From: Cliona cf. orientalis
Taxonomy: Eukaryota; Porifera; Demospongiae; Clionaida; Clionaidae
Assembly (NCBI GenBank): GCA_963930775.1
Contig: OZ005699.1
Location: 2,253,501 to 2,317,500, forward strand
Reading direction: 5' to 3'
DNA: 64,000 nucleotides
Shown in pieces: positions 9,673 to 20,925 of the stretch (position 1 is the first letter of the stretch; each line of letters starts with the position of its first letter). A model generated the notes under the pieces. That model worked only from the letters and a program-made list of their open reading frames with translations, was not told the DNA's origin and ran no database searches. A program made the position numbers and the translations under genes.

Positions 9673-12600
9673 ATGGCTCTCACTGGGTTCTCTCTGAAAA
9701 GCGATCGCTACGTTGCCTTGCTCGAGAAGCTGATTGGAGAGACAGAATTTCTTCAAGACAATCCGCCCAAGTTTGTACCGCAGGAGGACAAGTGAGTATA
9801 GGAACGCGTGGCCCTAGCCTCGAGCCTAGTCCAGGGTACCTCGAGCCCGCAAGAGCCCAGGCCTAGGCAGGCTTTCGGGGTTTATTTGACTATCGTGGCC
9901 CCATATGCATAAAAGGATCCTCCCTCTAGGGACAAGACTATTGTGAGGTAATTGTCTGCATATTGTCTGTATACCTGCAGAGCTGTGAAGCACCTTCTTG
10001 ACGTGCTGAAGCCACACTCTATTGAGAATGGCGGTCCCCTGAAGGTGGAGCACGTCTCCTTTGTCGAGGGAAGGGGCAACCTTATGATTACGTACACTCC
10101 TGAAGGGGCAAGTGGTAAGCAGGGCACTTACGATTGGCTCTAGTGACTAGCAGTACCACTAAATTACGGGATCTTTCTCACTCAGTTTGTGGTACCAGGC
10201 ACATGTGTTCAGCTTGAATATGACCACGTGACAATGGGACCCTCCCTTACTATTGGGTAGTGGCCAGCTAGGCATAGTGTTCCGAGCAAGCACCCACTCC
10301 AGGGTAAGTGCCTATGCACTGCATAATGTCTCAGATAAGTGCACATGGCCACTAACCCGGGATATATTGTAGAAGCTGCTACAGTAACCCCGCGATAATA
10401 ATATGGTGTTTGTTTGTGCTTATTGATTGTTATTTTAGGAACTGTTGCATTTGTTGGCTCTCATCTTGACGTTGTCCCTGCCAACCCTGAGACCTGGGAG
10501 AGAAATCCTTTCAAGCTTGCGATTGAGGTATTAAACTCTACCACTTGTAGGAGAATGATACATTCCTTGTCTATACATGTACTTGCCAGCTAGAAAATGC
10601 ATTGGGATGTTCCGTGGGTTAGTTGCATGCAAACCAATTGCAAGATGATTGTATGCTGATGTGCCATCATTAATTTTGATTATCCTGCTATTGAAAGTTT
10701 ACCAAAATACATGTATGAAAAAGGCTGCTGCCACAAACCGAAAACAAGATTACTGTGTATACTCCCCTAGAAAGTATTATGTTAATAGATGTGTACCCTG
10801 GGTTGATTGACTGGATTGACCTGTTTTTGGGATCCTATAGGAATGCCTTCTACCAATGAATAATAACAAAATTGATGATTAGTGAATTTGATAACAGGGT
10901 ACAAACGATTTATGAATATGCTTTATGACCTTTCATGAGTTAACCTATTTGTTTATATCCCAGGGAGACAAGTTGTATGGTCGTGGTACGACGGACTGCC
11001 TTGGTCATGTGGCCCTCATCACAGACCTCTTCATCCAGCTGGCCGAAACAAAACCAAAGCTAAAGCAGTCCATTGTGGCTGTCTTCATCGCAGCGTAAGC
11101 ATTAAAACAAAGCCTCATTAGTTAACATTGTAATATTGAATTAATTTTGTACTGTGGTTCAGTTACACACACACACACACACATAATTATGCACACATAA
11201 TGCAGTACTGCACTTGTGTGTACACTAGTGTACTTGGCATACGGAGTAGATATACCGTCCTTGAATGAAATGCTATCTACCCTTGCACTCCATTCACAAT
11301 GCAATACAGTAACTATTATAGTGTGCAAAAAAGCATAATATTGTCCTATACTACATGTAATTCCCATTTGCAGTTAAAGACTCATAAACATAGTTATATA
11401 CAGGGTCAACCTTCACTGTAATTTGATCTGACTGGCCTAAAATGCAACATAATTAAAGTTTGTTCTATTACGGTGTTCCTGGATCCATGTTCTTTTACTG
11501 CTCCTAACCATTCCCCCACAGGGAGGAATCGTTGGCCATCCCTGGTGTGGGAGTGGACAAGCTGGTAGAGACAGGGAAGCTGGATCATTTGAAGGGTGGT
11601 CCTCTCTTTTGGGTTGACTCCGCTGACAGCAATCCCTGCATGGGTAATGGAAAATAGAGTAGAGTACATGTACATGATAATATTATACAATTATCAGGGT
11701 GTAGTGTATTTCTGAAGGAGATACATGTACAAGAGGAAAACCACATAATAATGCATGTATATTTTAAGTCCTACTCTTGTTTGGGGGAACGGAGAAAATT
11801 TGAGTGTATTATAACATTTCTATTACCGTAAAGGTACATTTTTCTGCGTATGAAAAAATTATGCGAATCGGTCAAAACGGGCCTCTTGAAAAATTTACGT
11901 GATTTTGCGTTCCAACGTTGCATGCATTACAAACATAATATTATGGCGCGATAATATTTATGCGACCGCCGCTTGACTCGCATAATTCGCATTAACAAAA
12001 CTCGCGTAGAAAAATGTCACTTTACGGTATACAGTATTGTAGAGTATGGAGCCCATAATAATACGATGTTGGTATATAAAGTTGTCATAAATTTCTCATT
12101 ATATCTTTGATATTAGGTACTGCCTCAGCGGCCATGTGGACCCTCCGCACTGAGGGACGTCTCTTCCACTCTGGTCTACCCCACAAGGGCATCAACTCCA
12201 TAGAGCTAGGGATGGAGGCTATCGCTTACGTCCAGAACAAATTCTATCAAGATTTCCCACCCGTAAGTTTCAACATAGACTGCTACCACCAGCCTTTCGT
12301 CTTGTGTGGAAATGTGCCTTCCCCCTCCTCCGCCATAGGAGGAAAAGAAGAAGGGAGGGGGGTGAGAGAGAGAGGGAGTGTGGGAGAGAGAGAAAGAGAC
12401 TCCATATTATTTGCATGAAATGTTTTTCTTAGCATGCTGATGAGGAAAAGTACAAGTTTGCCACTCCTTCGACAATGAAGCCAACTCAGATCAAGTGTTC
12501 TGAGGGATCCATCAACCAGATTCCCCCCTGGACCGAGATCCAAGGGGACATCAGGCTCACCCCCTTCTACAACATCGATGAGTGTCTGGAGAAGGTTAAG

Positions 12601-13421
12601 GGATACATCCAAGATATCGGAAATGGTTAGTTTGAACTATAGATCAGGAAATTTGGCAGCAGGAATATCGTAGCAGTCTCTCCTGAAAGTGATGATGAAT
12701 CATTCTTGCTCTCCCATGCACTCTCTCCCTCTTTCCCTCTCTTCTTCCCTCCCTCCCTTCCTCTCTCCCTCTCTCCCTCTCTCCCTCCATCCTACAGATC
12801 TGTCTCTTCTGCCAACTCGTGGGCCTTGCAGCAAGTATGAGCTTGACATAGAAGAAGGCCAGTTTAAAGGGAAGTTAGAATTTTCTCTCACTGGCCCACC
12901 TCTGCGAGTAAGTAGAATGACATGCAGGAAGGGGTCTGATTTTCATCATTTTGCACATGGTAAACACCTAGCCTCATCGAACCCTTTTCCATCTGTGTTG
13001 CATTGAATAAACCACCAATATTTTTCTTGTCTGCAAAAATTAATAATTTTATGCCGATGTGGTGTGTGTGTACTCTAGTAGAGGGCACTTCCATAATTAT
13101 GAATTTTGCTCTTCCTAACTATCAATCAAAGTTCAAGTTTATTCAAACTTTTGTGTATAGGGCATAGCAGTCAACCTTGACTCCCCTGCCTTCAAGCACC
13201 TGCACACTTCCACTGGTGACGTTCTCGGAGAGAGCAAGCCTTACTCCATCACTGGCAGCCTCCCCCTGGTAGGAGACCTCCAGGCGGCCGGCTTTGACGT
13301 CCAGATCTGCGGCTACGGTCACTCCAGCGTCTACCATGGTGACAACGAATACTGCAGCCTCTCTGCCATGGAGAATGCCTTCAAGATCCTCTGTGGGATC
13401 ATCAACAAATATAACGAGTAG
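9673..13421 (+). CDS. M20 deacylase, acetylornithine deacetylase-like (copy 1)
   Basis: Nine exons with GT-AG borders and consistent phases: 9673-9791, 9981-10114, 10439-10527, 10964-11094, 11522-11643, 12117-12262, 12433-12625, 12798-12907 and 13161-13421, together 434 residues. It is a zinc peptidase of family M20. Metal-site residues are visible: SHLDVVP (His, Asp), GTTDCLGH (bridging Asp), the Glu-Glu after FIAA (catalytic Glu and metal ligand), DSADS (Asp) and YGHSSVYHGDNEY (His). HSGLPHKGIN marks the dimer lid. The whole sequence follows plant acetylornithine deacetylase, which removes the acetyl group from N-acetylornithine, more closely than aminoacylase or carnosinase as I know them. 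No signal peptide, so probably cytosolic. Substrate is not proven; another N-acyl amino acid is possible. Confidence 0.85.
11824..12029. mobile_element. short TA-flanked inverted-repeat element in deacylase 1 intron 5
   Basis: Ends CCGTAAAGGTACATTTTTC and the inverse GAAAAATGTCACTTTACGG are flanked by TA on both sides, which fits a Tc1/mariner-type non-autonomous element of 202 bases. It has no coding capacity. A related element with ends CCGTAGG is in intron 7 of the second deacylase gene. Confidence 0.65.
12695..12795. repeat. CT-rich simple repeat in intron
   Basis: Pyrimidine-rich CTCTCCCT/TTCC repeats directly before the acceptor of exon 8 of the first deacylase gene. The open frames here are low-complexity artefacts. 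Confidence 0.7.
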
Positions 13422-13965
13422 ACTGTTGATACTAGAGTAGTGTTATCGCTGCTGATGCTGCTTACTGAAGACTACTAAATTAATACTGCCCCCGCTATTT
13501 TTTTTGCTGATGTTATGTGAATTGCACCCCAATTTATTATGCTGCTGAACTGTAATAGGTGAAAATTATTTTTGATAAAAATTGTGTCGCATTATTATGC
13601 ATATCGGAATGGTACAGGGTCGACAGATTCTCTATTAAATTGCAGGGGGTCACCATTGCCCAGAATTTCCCCCTGGCCTCAAACTAATGCTTATGTATAT
13701 AGATAGGCGATAACTACAAACAGATGAGGTCTTACTCCGTCATTTTCTTTGCTTTAATATGAATCATAAAACCGCAGAATTTACATTGTTTTTCGATCGT
13801 TTTCTCCGAAGACCTGTACTGTCAGTAGATCATCGCTAGTGCGCGGTATTTGGAAGGTCAAAGTGGGCGTCGCTTTGAATTTTGTTCGCGCGCGCAAAGC
13901 ACACTAATTAGAGAAACCCCCAGGCCCTCATGAAATCCTGCCTACGCCCCTGAATTGCACCCAGT
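13422..13965. other. spacer between the two deacylase genes
   Basis: 544 bases including the 3' end of copy 1 and the presumed promoter of copy 2. CAGGGGGTCACC near 13644 and CCCCCAGGCCCTC near 13916 are C/G-rich and roughly inverted, so a degraded small element may sit here. No coding region seen. Confidence 0.4.
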
Positions 13966-16900
13966 ATGTCGGTCTCCGAGCTATCGTTGAATAAGGAGCG
14001 ATATGTGGAGGTCCTGGAGAAGCTGATAGGAGAGACAGAGTTCCTTCAAGACAGTCCACCGAAGTTTGTACCGCAGGAAGACAGGTTGACTATTCTATAA
14101 TTTATGTACCCATATTATTATTATTATCATGGCCAGGAAGTACATGCAATGTATAAATTATCTGATCTATGCTACCTGATGTTCCATGCTTTGCATAATA
14201 ATATATAGGGCTATCAAGCACCTTCTGGACGTTTTGAAGCCCCACTCTATTGAGAATGGCGGTCCCCTGAAGGTGGAGCACATCTCCTTTGTCGAGGGAA
14301 GGGGCAACCTTATGATTACATACACTCCTGAAGGGGCAAGTGGTAAGCAGGGCACTCACGATAGGCCCTAGTGACTAGCAGTACCACTAAATTACGGGAG
14401 CCTTCTCACTTAGTTTGCTTCAAAAATTACCAACTACCAAGCTAGTTTCGTGCGCCAGCCCCTTTGCATAGGAGGGGTTGGTGCGCAAGACTACATACTA
14501 CCAAACATGATATTGAAAGGAGAGTCTGAGCTTATTATCACTATGGTACTATAGTTTGGAGATGCTCTGAGAGCTCATCGGCAGCAAGATGTTCTTAATT
14601 TTTGTAGATATCAGAATGCACCCATAATCATTGTCACAGGAACTATTGGATTTGTTGGATCCCATCTTGACGTTGTCCCTGCCAACCCTGCTAACTGGGA
14701 GAGAAACCCTTTCAAATTAGTCATTGAGGTAATTAAGTGTCCTATTTTTATAGAATGCTGACAAAATTATGACATTTAATTTTTATATCCCAGGGAGACA
14801 AGTTGTATGGTCGTGGTACGACGGACTGCCTTGGTCACGTGGCCCTCATCACAGACCTCTTCATCCAGCTGGCCGAAACAAAACCAAACCTAAAGCAGTC
14901 CATTGTGGCTGTCTTCATTGCAGCGTAAGCAATGGTGAAGAATAATGTTGTTATTCTGACATGCATTGTAGTACCATAGTAGTGGGAAATATCCATTTTC
15001 TCAATCTAGTAGTTAGTCTGTTAACCTAAATAAACGCAGCGTAAGGTATGATTGTGCACATTCATGTCTAGCCTCGAACCCAGGCTCACTTTTGGAAGTG
15101 AGCCTGGGTTCGAGGCTAATTCATGACAAGTACATCATGAGACTATAATATCCATGAAAATTGAACCCTCGAAAGTTTCTATCTAGTATTATATTCCGTA
15201 CAAAGTGTTCTTGGTACCTCCAGTGAGGAGAGTCCAGTCATCCCTGGTGTTGGGGTGGACAAGCTGGTCAAGACTGGAAAGCTTGAAGGACTGAAGAATG
15301 GACCTATCTTCTGGGTGGACTCTGCCGACAGCAACCCACGAATTGGTATGTCTCCCATCTGCCACAGCAAAAAATAGTGAAAGTCCTAGCTGTTATTGCA
15401 CTATTTATATTGAGGGAAGGGGGGGGGGTGGATACTGTATCATAAATAATTAGTGTACTTTTGCTGCTCCTTAAGGTACAGCATCAGCAGCGATATGGAC
15501 GCTCCGAGCTGAAGGACATCTCTTTCATTCAGGACTACCCCACAAAGGGATCAATTCTCTTGAACTCGGCATGGAAGCTATTGCCTACTTGCAAAAACAA
15601 TTCTATCAAGACTTCCCACCTGTAAGTATATAATATGTCTCTCAGACAGAGGGAAGGAGAGAGGAGACAGAGAGGGAGGGATGGAGGGATGGAGGGAAGG
15701 AATATTTAATCCATGTGAACCTCATGCACAGCACCCTAAGGAAGACGTCTACCACTTTGTCATACCATCGACGATGAAGCCAACACAGGTGACCTCTGCA
15801 CCCTGTGGGATCAACCAGCTGCCTCCCTGGACAGAGGTCAAAGGAGATATCAGACTCACCCCTTTCTACGATATCGATGAATGTTTGGAGAGAATGAGAG
15901 ATTACATCAAGAAACTCAATGACAGTAATTAAAATTTAATTTATGTAGCGTAATGGATACCGTAGGACCGGTTTTAATTGCGTAGTTTAATAATTGCGTT
16001 CTTGTCAAGTCAGGCCAAATTGCGAATCCAATAATTGCGATGGACGACCCCGTACCGTACTGTAGTATATGTACACGTTTATGTTTGCGAATCTATTAAT
16101 TGCGAAACGTAGAAAAACTTGCAATTCGTAATTAATAGATACTTGCAATTAAAACCCGACCTACGGTAATAAGGAAATGAAGGGGTGTCTAATTCCAGTA
16201 GACCTGCTTCCTTTTTGTAGTGCAAGATACATCTGCTTACTACAGCCTGACATTGTCAAAATGCTATACCGGCATATCAAAACTGCTGCATGCAATATAT
16301 TAATATTATAGTATACCTGATGTCGTTTGATATCATATAATATAGTGATACAGATGCTCTCCTCTTTCTCCTTATCTTAATTCTCGGTTACGTCCCTAGT
16401 AATTTTCTTGCATTGAAAATATTGGTGTATTATACACTCTTAGTAAAGCATAGCATTGGTTTATATTCTATAATACTACAGATTTATCTCTGCTGTCAAC
16501 GCGTGGGCCTTGCAGTAGATACGAGATTGATACGCCAGAGGGGAGGGTCAGAGGTCAACTGGAGTTCACAATCAACGACAATATTATACTGAGGGTATGT
16601 TTTTGTTTAGCCAGGGTTTCATCCAGAATGAAATTTTAGGGGGAGAAGTGGGTGTGGCAGTTTCACGCACCGTGACCCCTCCCCGATTGATATGGATTAA
16701 TGATTGTGTTTTCTAATGTCACTGAGGTATTGCATAGTTTCATCTAGTGCTCTTAAATAATTGAGTCATGAAGTAGGAGACGTCCTATACTGATCACTTG
16801 CAATGCGACACAAAAATATACACGCTCCCCTCCCCCACCATGCACCTCTCTCTTTCTCTCTCTTTCTTTCTCTCTCTCTCTCTCTCCTTTTCCTCTTTTC

Positions 16901-17289
16901 TTCTTTCTCTCTTTCTTTTTTGGGGGGGGAAGCTTCCCCCCCCCCCACCCCCCCACTGGATGAAACCCTATTAGCAGCAGTGTGTACAATGTATGTAATC
17001 TATGTCTATGCATAATTTTTGTTATCAGGGCATTGCTGCTGACTTGGACTCCCCGGCATTCAAATATTTGAATGACTCCACTGCCGAGGTTCTCGGAGAG
17101 AGTAGGCCATTTGCCATGACAGGCTCCATCCCCTTAGCGGGCGACCTTCAGAAAGAAGGCTTTGACGTACAGCTGTGTGGCTACGGTCACTCCAGCGTCT
17201 ACCACGGTGACAATGAGTACTGCAGCCTCTCGGCCATGGAGAAAGGTTTCCAGATCCTGTGCGGAGTGATCAGCAAATACAATCACTGA
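13966..17289 (+). CDS. M20 deacylase, acetylornithine deacetylase-like (copy 2)
   Basis: Tandem paralogue of copy 1 with the same nine-exon layout: 13966-14084, 14209-14342, 14640-14728, 14794-14924, 15224-15345, 15476-15621, 15732-15924, 16482-16594 and 17029-17289; 435 residues. Seven of the first eight exon lengths equal those of copy 1; exon 8 is one codon longer. All metal and catalytic residues are kept (SHLDVVP, GTTDCLGH, Glu-Glu, DSADS, YGHSSVYHGDNEY). Exons 2 and 4 are nearly identical in nucleotide sequence to copy 1 while exons 1, 7 and 8 differ more, which suggests recent gene conversion over parts of the pair. Introns carry a 50-base hairpin, a TA-flanked element and a CT-rich element. 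Enzyme role as for copy 1. Confidence 0.85.
15069..15118. mobile_element. 50-base hairpin element flanked by 9-base repeats
   Basis: A nearly perfect inverted repeat, TAGCCTCGAACCCAGGCTC... and its complement, with 23-base arms and a 4-base loop. The flanks are ATTCATGTC on the left and ATTCATGAC on the right (8 of 9 identical), as left by insertion. The same hairpin occurs at 57849-57898 with perfect 9-base flanking repeats. Confidence 0.7.
15958..16168. mobile_element. short TA-flanked inverted-repeat element in deacylase 2 intron 7
   Basis: Ends CCGTAGGACCGGTTTTAATT and the inverse AATTAAAACCCGACCTACGG are bounded by TA on each side. About 207 bases, no coding capacity, Tc1/mariner-like by its TA target site. 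Confidence 0.65.
16613..16971. mobile_element. inverted-repeat element with CT-rich core in deacylase 2 intron 8
   Basis: Ends AGGGTTTCATCCAG and CTGGATGAAACCCT are exact inverses. The core contains GTGGCAGTTTCACGCACCGT, long CT runs and G/C homopolymers. A diverged relative at about 32272-32593 has ends AGGGTTCTATCTA and TAGATAGAACCCT and the same TTTCACGCAC segment. No coding capacity. Confidence 0.6.
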
Positions 17290-18772
17290 GCTACAATATT
17301 ATTATGTCATGTCAAGAGTGGATAAATGAATGCAGTGCACGTATGGCAACATTTATATTATAATTATTTTACACAATGTGCAACTAAGTAAGAGTAACCT
17401 GGAGAACATCTGCAATGCTACTTTCAAAGCGTTTGTATTGGTAAAGGGTTGTTAATCACTTTTGTGCATGCGCACACCAATTGTTCACGATAGTAACTGG
17501 CCCCCTACAACAGCAGCTTTCCCGTTATACTGGCAGGAAAGAGTGTACCCCTACACTATTTCCTCCCAGTAATATGCGGGCCCGCATTGACCTTTGTGTA
17601 CCCCCCACACTATTTCAACCCCCAATTTCACCGAGTCACACTGGCAGGAAAGAGTGTACCCCTACACTCTTTCCTGCCAGTTAACGCTGGAGTAAATCTT
17701 TGAATAGTGTAATATTGTATAGATTCCATTGGAAAATTTTATGTACGAACTTTGATCTCACGTAACATCATCTGGTAATACTCTATAATATTTAATATGT
17801 GACATAAAATCCTCCCATGATTAGATCATAACAGATTTAGAAGTCATGTGAAATCTTCCCATGAGACAGAATAATCGCAGTGATTGGCTGTTGATCATTA
17901 TTATGATGCATTTGCATCTCCAGATGTGATACTCAGCTGCTTAGATGGCTAGCTACATCTCGAGATACGGTGATTTTTGTGCTCATGACAACAACACGAC
18001 CACCCTTGCGCATGCGTGCGGGAGAACAGAAAATGCATGATTTGTAGTCTAGCGCTAGTACTAAAGCTATTCTTAGCAATTCGAAATGGGTAGAAACCAT
18101 TTTTTATCGATATCTATAATAATACCAATTCGTTGTGCTTACAGCATGCACAGATGCCTCATGGGTGTAGACACCCGAGGGGGGAGGGGGGCTTTGGGGG
18201 CTCCCCCCCCCCCCCCCCCAATTTTTCAGGCTCTACATTATATTTATTGGGAACAATTATTTCACTTGTTGGCTTCTAAAATGTAATTTTACACTACCAA
18301 ATTGATGAGAATTTCTCCTCAAAAGTGAATTTTTATGATATTTTTAATAACAGGGCAGAAATTTTCGGGCACTTCGCACGCAATGATCATCAAGCCCCCC
18401 CTCCCCACATTGCAAATTGTGTCTACGCCCGTGTGCCTAGAACTATAATAATATTATTATTATACATGCAGATTTAGTGATTTTCGTGCCGACCACTGCA
18501 TGCGCATGTGCACGGGGTGACGAGTAGGCACGTGGTCAAAAGTAATGATCATTGCTGCAATATTATAATTAAATGTATCTGCATAATTAATATGCAAGAG
18601 TTCATGACTGTGAATAACTATAGCTACAGCAAGGAGTTAGCTAATGCTAATAGCTAATTACATTGTTCGGTACTCAGAGCAGAAATTCTGACTATGATTA
18701 CGTAGTATGCAAATGTCATGACTATGCATAATAATTATTATAGCTACTAACAGCAACGAGTTATTGTATTGT
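17290..18772. other. intergenic with hairpins and C/G-rich element
   Basis: Between deacylase 2 and the convergent secreted-protein gene. At 17525-17572 and 17640-17681 are related hairpins built on ACTGGCAGGAAAGAGTGTA and its complement; the second is perfect with 19-base arms. At about 18160-18435 an element with ends GGGTGTAGACAC and GTGTCTACGCCC surrounds long G and C runs. GCGCATGCG-type motifs occur near 18009 and 18502. No gene seen. Confidence 0.5.
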
Positions 18773-19681
18773 TCACTGAACATAAAGCTCCAGTAGTTCA
18801 ATTAGTGTGTTTTCATTTTTTAATTTTTCATCGCCACAAATACTCACCTCTATATCATCGACTATCGGTGTAGGAATATCAACCGAAAACCAAGGGGGAG
18901 ACTTATCGGTGCAGCAGGTACCTTCGTTATCACATTGCTCACCATCCCACAACTTGTCACTGGTATATATATAGTTGTATCTATACATCTCATCCTTATT
19001 TGCGGATTCACAGAAGTACCTCTCACCTACAAATGAAGGTGGAGAGGAAGTGCCGGGAGAATCTGAACAAGGACAATTGTATATATTCGAATTGCGGTGG
19101 CTTATCTCACTCCAACCTCCGGCAAACGTCCATATGTGGTTACGAGGGCTAGAACCATATGTTACGCTTACGCCATCAACATATGCACTGTCAATTGACT
19201 CACTACCAGACTGGAATGCATCTGTACTTGCCAGTTGATAGGCAATGATCCTCCCGCACACTCTGCGATACTGACGACAGGTGGAAAACGTTTTACGCGA
19301 ACAAGCTGCAACTCGACCGCAACCTCTGATAGTATCTGCTGTGTCTGTGTATTCTGGCCATTCAACTGGGCAGTTTTGCTGTGGATCAGTCATATTAATG
19401 AAGGCAATTCGATGCCACTGACCTGGCCCACAATAATCATTTATAGCTGTCTGTTGTTGACTGTTGTTTAGTAACATATTATTGATATCATTGTTAATGC
19501 ACTCTACAGCGGCCTGTCTGACCTCATCAGATGGACAAGCGCTGGAGCTCCCTCCAGGTACGATCATAGGAGCTCTATAATCAATCCCCACGACCAGTGA
19601 TGAAGACAGCAGCAAGGCTACAGAGACAGCGAAGATGGCTTTGCTACATCTTTCAATAATATTATTATTGAAGCTGGCCAT
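18773..19681 (-). CDS. secreted Cys-rich protein, uncharacterised (intact copy)
   Basis: Single exon, about 302 residues from the ATG at MASFNNN; the upstream 16 codons are ignored because the second copy starts at the same Met. Residues about 10-32 form a signal peptide (AIFAVSVALLLSSSLVVGID). The mature part has many cysteines and recognisable blocks: DYCGPGQWHRIAFINMTD, CRQYRRVCGRIIAYQ, DGVSVTYG, HIWTFAGG, CPCSDSPG, PSFVGERYFC, LWDGEQCDN, CCTDKSPPWF and VDDIEVSICGDE near the end. I recall similar uncharacterised proteins in sponges and other invertebrates, but their function is unknown to me. It is probably exported and disulfide-bonded. An inverted, damaged copy lies at 32920-33826. Confidence 0.75.
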   Translation of the reverse strand: MASFNNNIIERCSKAIFAVSVALLLSSSLVVGIDYRAPMIVPGGSSSACPSDEVRQAAVECINNDINNMLLNNSQQQTAINDYCGPGQWHRIAFINMTDPQQNCPVEWPEYTDTADTIRGCGRVAACSRKTFSTCRQYRRVCGRIIAYQLASTDAFQSGSESIDSAYVDGVSVTYGSSPRNHIWTFAGGWSEISHRNSNIYNCPCSDSPGTSSPPSFVGERYFCESANKDEMYRYNYIYTSDKLWDGEQCDNEGTCCTDKSPPWFSVDIPTPIVDDIEVSICGDEKLKNENTLIELLELYVQ

Positions 19682-19744
19682 GTCTTCAGGGTAGGAATAT
19701 GTGAGATGTTGTGTTGTTCGATGTGTCAATTAAGTGCTAGCTAT

Positions 19745-19815
19745 AGCTACTTGCTCCAACCAGAAATCTGAGAGGCTCAGGTCAAGGCTACTCTATTTAA
19801 TAGATTTTCTCAGTA
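19745..19815 (-). promoter_or_regulatory. promoter of the secreted-protein gene
   Basis: Read on the minus strand, GAAAATCTATTAAATAGAGTAGCCTTGACC contains a TATA-like TATTAAAT and is shared with the region upstream of the inverted copy, where it reads CTATAAATAGAGTAGCC at 32790-32806. Conservation at the same distance from both genes supports a TATA-type promoter. Confidence 0.55.
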
Positions 19816-20137
19816 ACATAATAAACTTAGCTTGCTATAGCTATATAGGTGTATAACTAGCTAGTATAGCTATAGGTAGCTAGTTAATAGTGTGCAAATG
19901 CGAGTGTGCGTGAGCATGCACACGTGCGTGCGCGCCACTGTAAAAATAAAAATTTAATATTAATGGTTTGCCTTAGTTGCGAGAATGCCTCATGACAGTA
20001 GCTATATTATATAATCATACAGGTGCAGGTGTGCATGCACATACATAAGTATACATGGGAGTGTGAGGTTGTCAGATGGGGCTATAAGTGCTGTAACCCA
20101 TACTGTGCCTTGATTGATTGGTTGGTAGGTAGCCCTA

Positions 20138-20486
20138 CATAGGCGGCGGAAGGAAGCTTTGACTGGGGGGGGCAAACATTAACAATTGCGCGCGAAGCGC
20201 GCGCGAAAATTTTGGGGACACACCCCCTTAATTGAAGTTCAAAGGTCACTCGTGTCGATCGGTGGTGCTGCTACTGCCAGAAGCAAAGAAATCGGTGGAA
20301 ATTGTGCACTGTGATCGATTCTTGAAGCTATTCTAGGCAGCTTTTGTAGGTATTTTGGTATAGTTGTTGTGAAAAGTAGCTACTTTATGATATCTCTGAC
20401 TTGGATTTTGGGGGGCAATGCCCCCCCATCTCTGAAAGTGGGGGGGCGAGTGCCCCCCCCCTGCCCCCCCTGTTCCGCCGCCTATG
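20138..20486. mobile_element. inverted-repeat element with 5-base target duplication
   Basis: Ends CATAGGCGGCGGAA and TTCCGCCGCCTATG are exact inverses, flanked on both sides by CCCTA (20133-20137 and 20487-20491). The core has G-runs, C-runs and a GCGCGCGAAGCGCGCGCG block. It resembles two other ~340-base elements here (47329-47658 and 53418-53762) that also have 5-base flanking repeats. No coding capacity. Confidence 0.65.
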
Positions 20487-20534
20487 CCCTAGCACAGCAA
20501 TCATCCTAAACAAGTGTGTAATTTGTGAGTGGGC

Positions 20535-20620
20535 AAATAGGAAGAGACAACCACGTACACATTAGAAAACCCACCTATAGGTGGGTTTTCTAATGTGTAC
20601 GTGGTTGTCTCTTCCTATTT
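20535..20620. repeat. perfect 86-base palindrome without spacer
   Basis: Arms of 43 bases meet at CCTA/TAGG with no loop and no mismatch. It contains GTACACATTAG and its complement. It lies 11 bases before a second, longer perfect palindrome. Confidence 0.8.
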
Positions 20621-20631
20621 CTATTTCTTCC

Positions 20632-20873
20632 TATAGCTATAGACACATGCACTTACATGCGTGGCATACTATAATATTTATATGAAATTAAGTACTAGTA
20701 TAGTATTATTATTATACAGTGGCTATACTCATAATATTATGCTTGTATATAGCTATATACAAGCATAATATTATGAGTATAGCCACTGTATAATAATAAT
20801 ACTATACTAGTACTTAATTTCATATAAATATTATAGTATGCCACGCATGTAAGTGCATGTGTCTATAGCTATA
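20632..20873. repeat. perfect 242-base palindrome without spacer
   Basis: Arms of about 121 bases meet at TATAG/CTATA. I compared the arms base by base and saw no mismatch. Such a sequence can form a full-length cruciform or RNA hairpin. An assembly artefact is possible. Confidence 0.8.
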
Positions 20874-20925
20874 TAAGATATCTTTTAAGTTAGCTATTTA
20901 CTATTTTTGTGACCGCTGCACACAT

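Noticed and set aside
11406-11690. 94-codon minus-strand frame opposite deacylase exon 5
   Set aside because: Antisense shadow of a well-supported exon.
9673-17289. Bacterial contamination or symbiont origin of the deacylase genes
   Set aside because: Both have nine exons with GT-AG introns and lie between animal-type genes.
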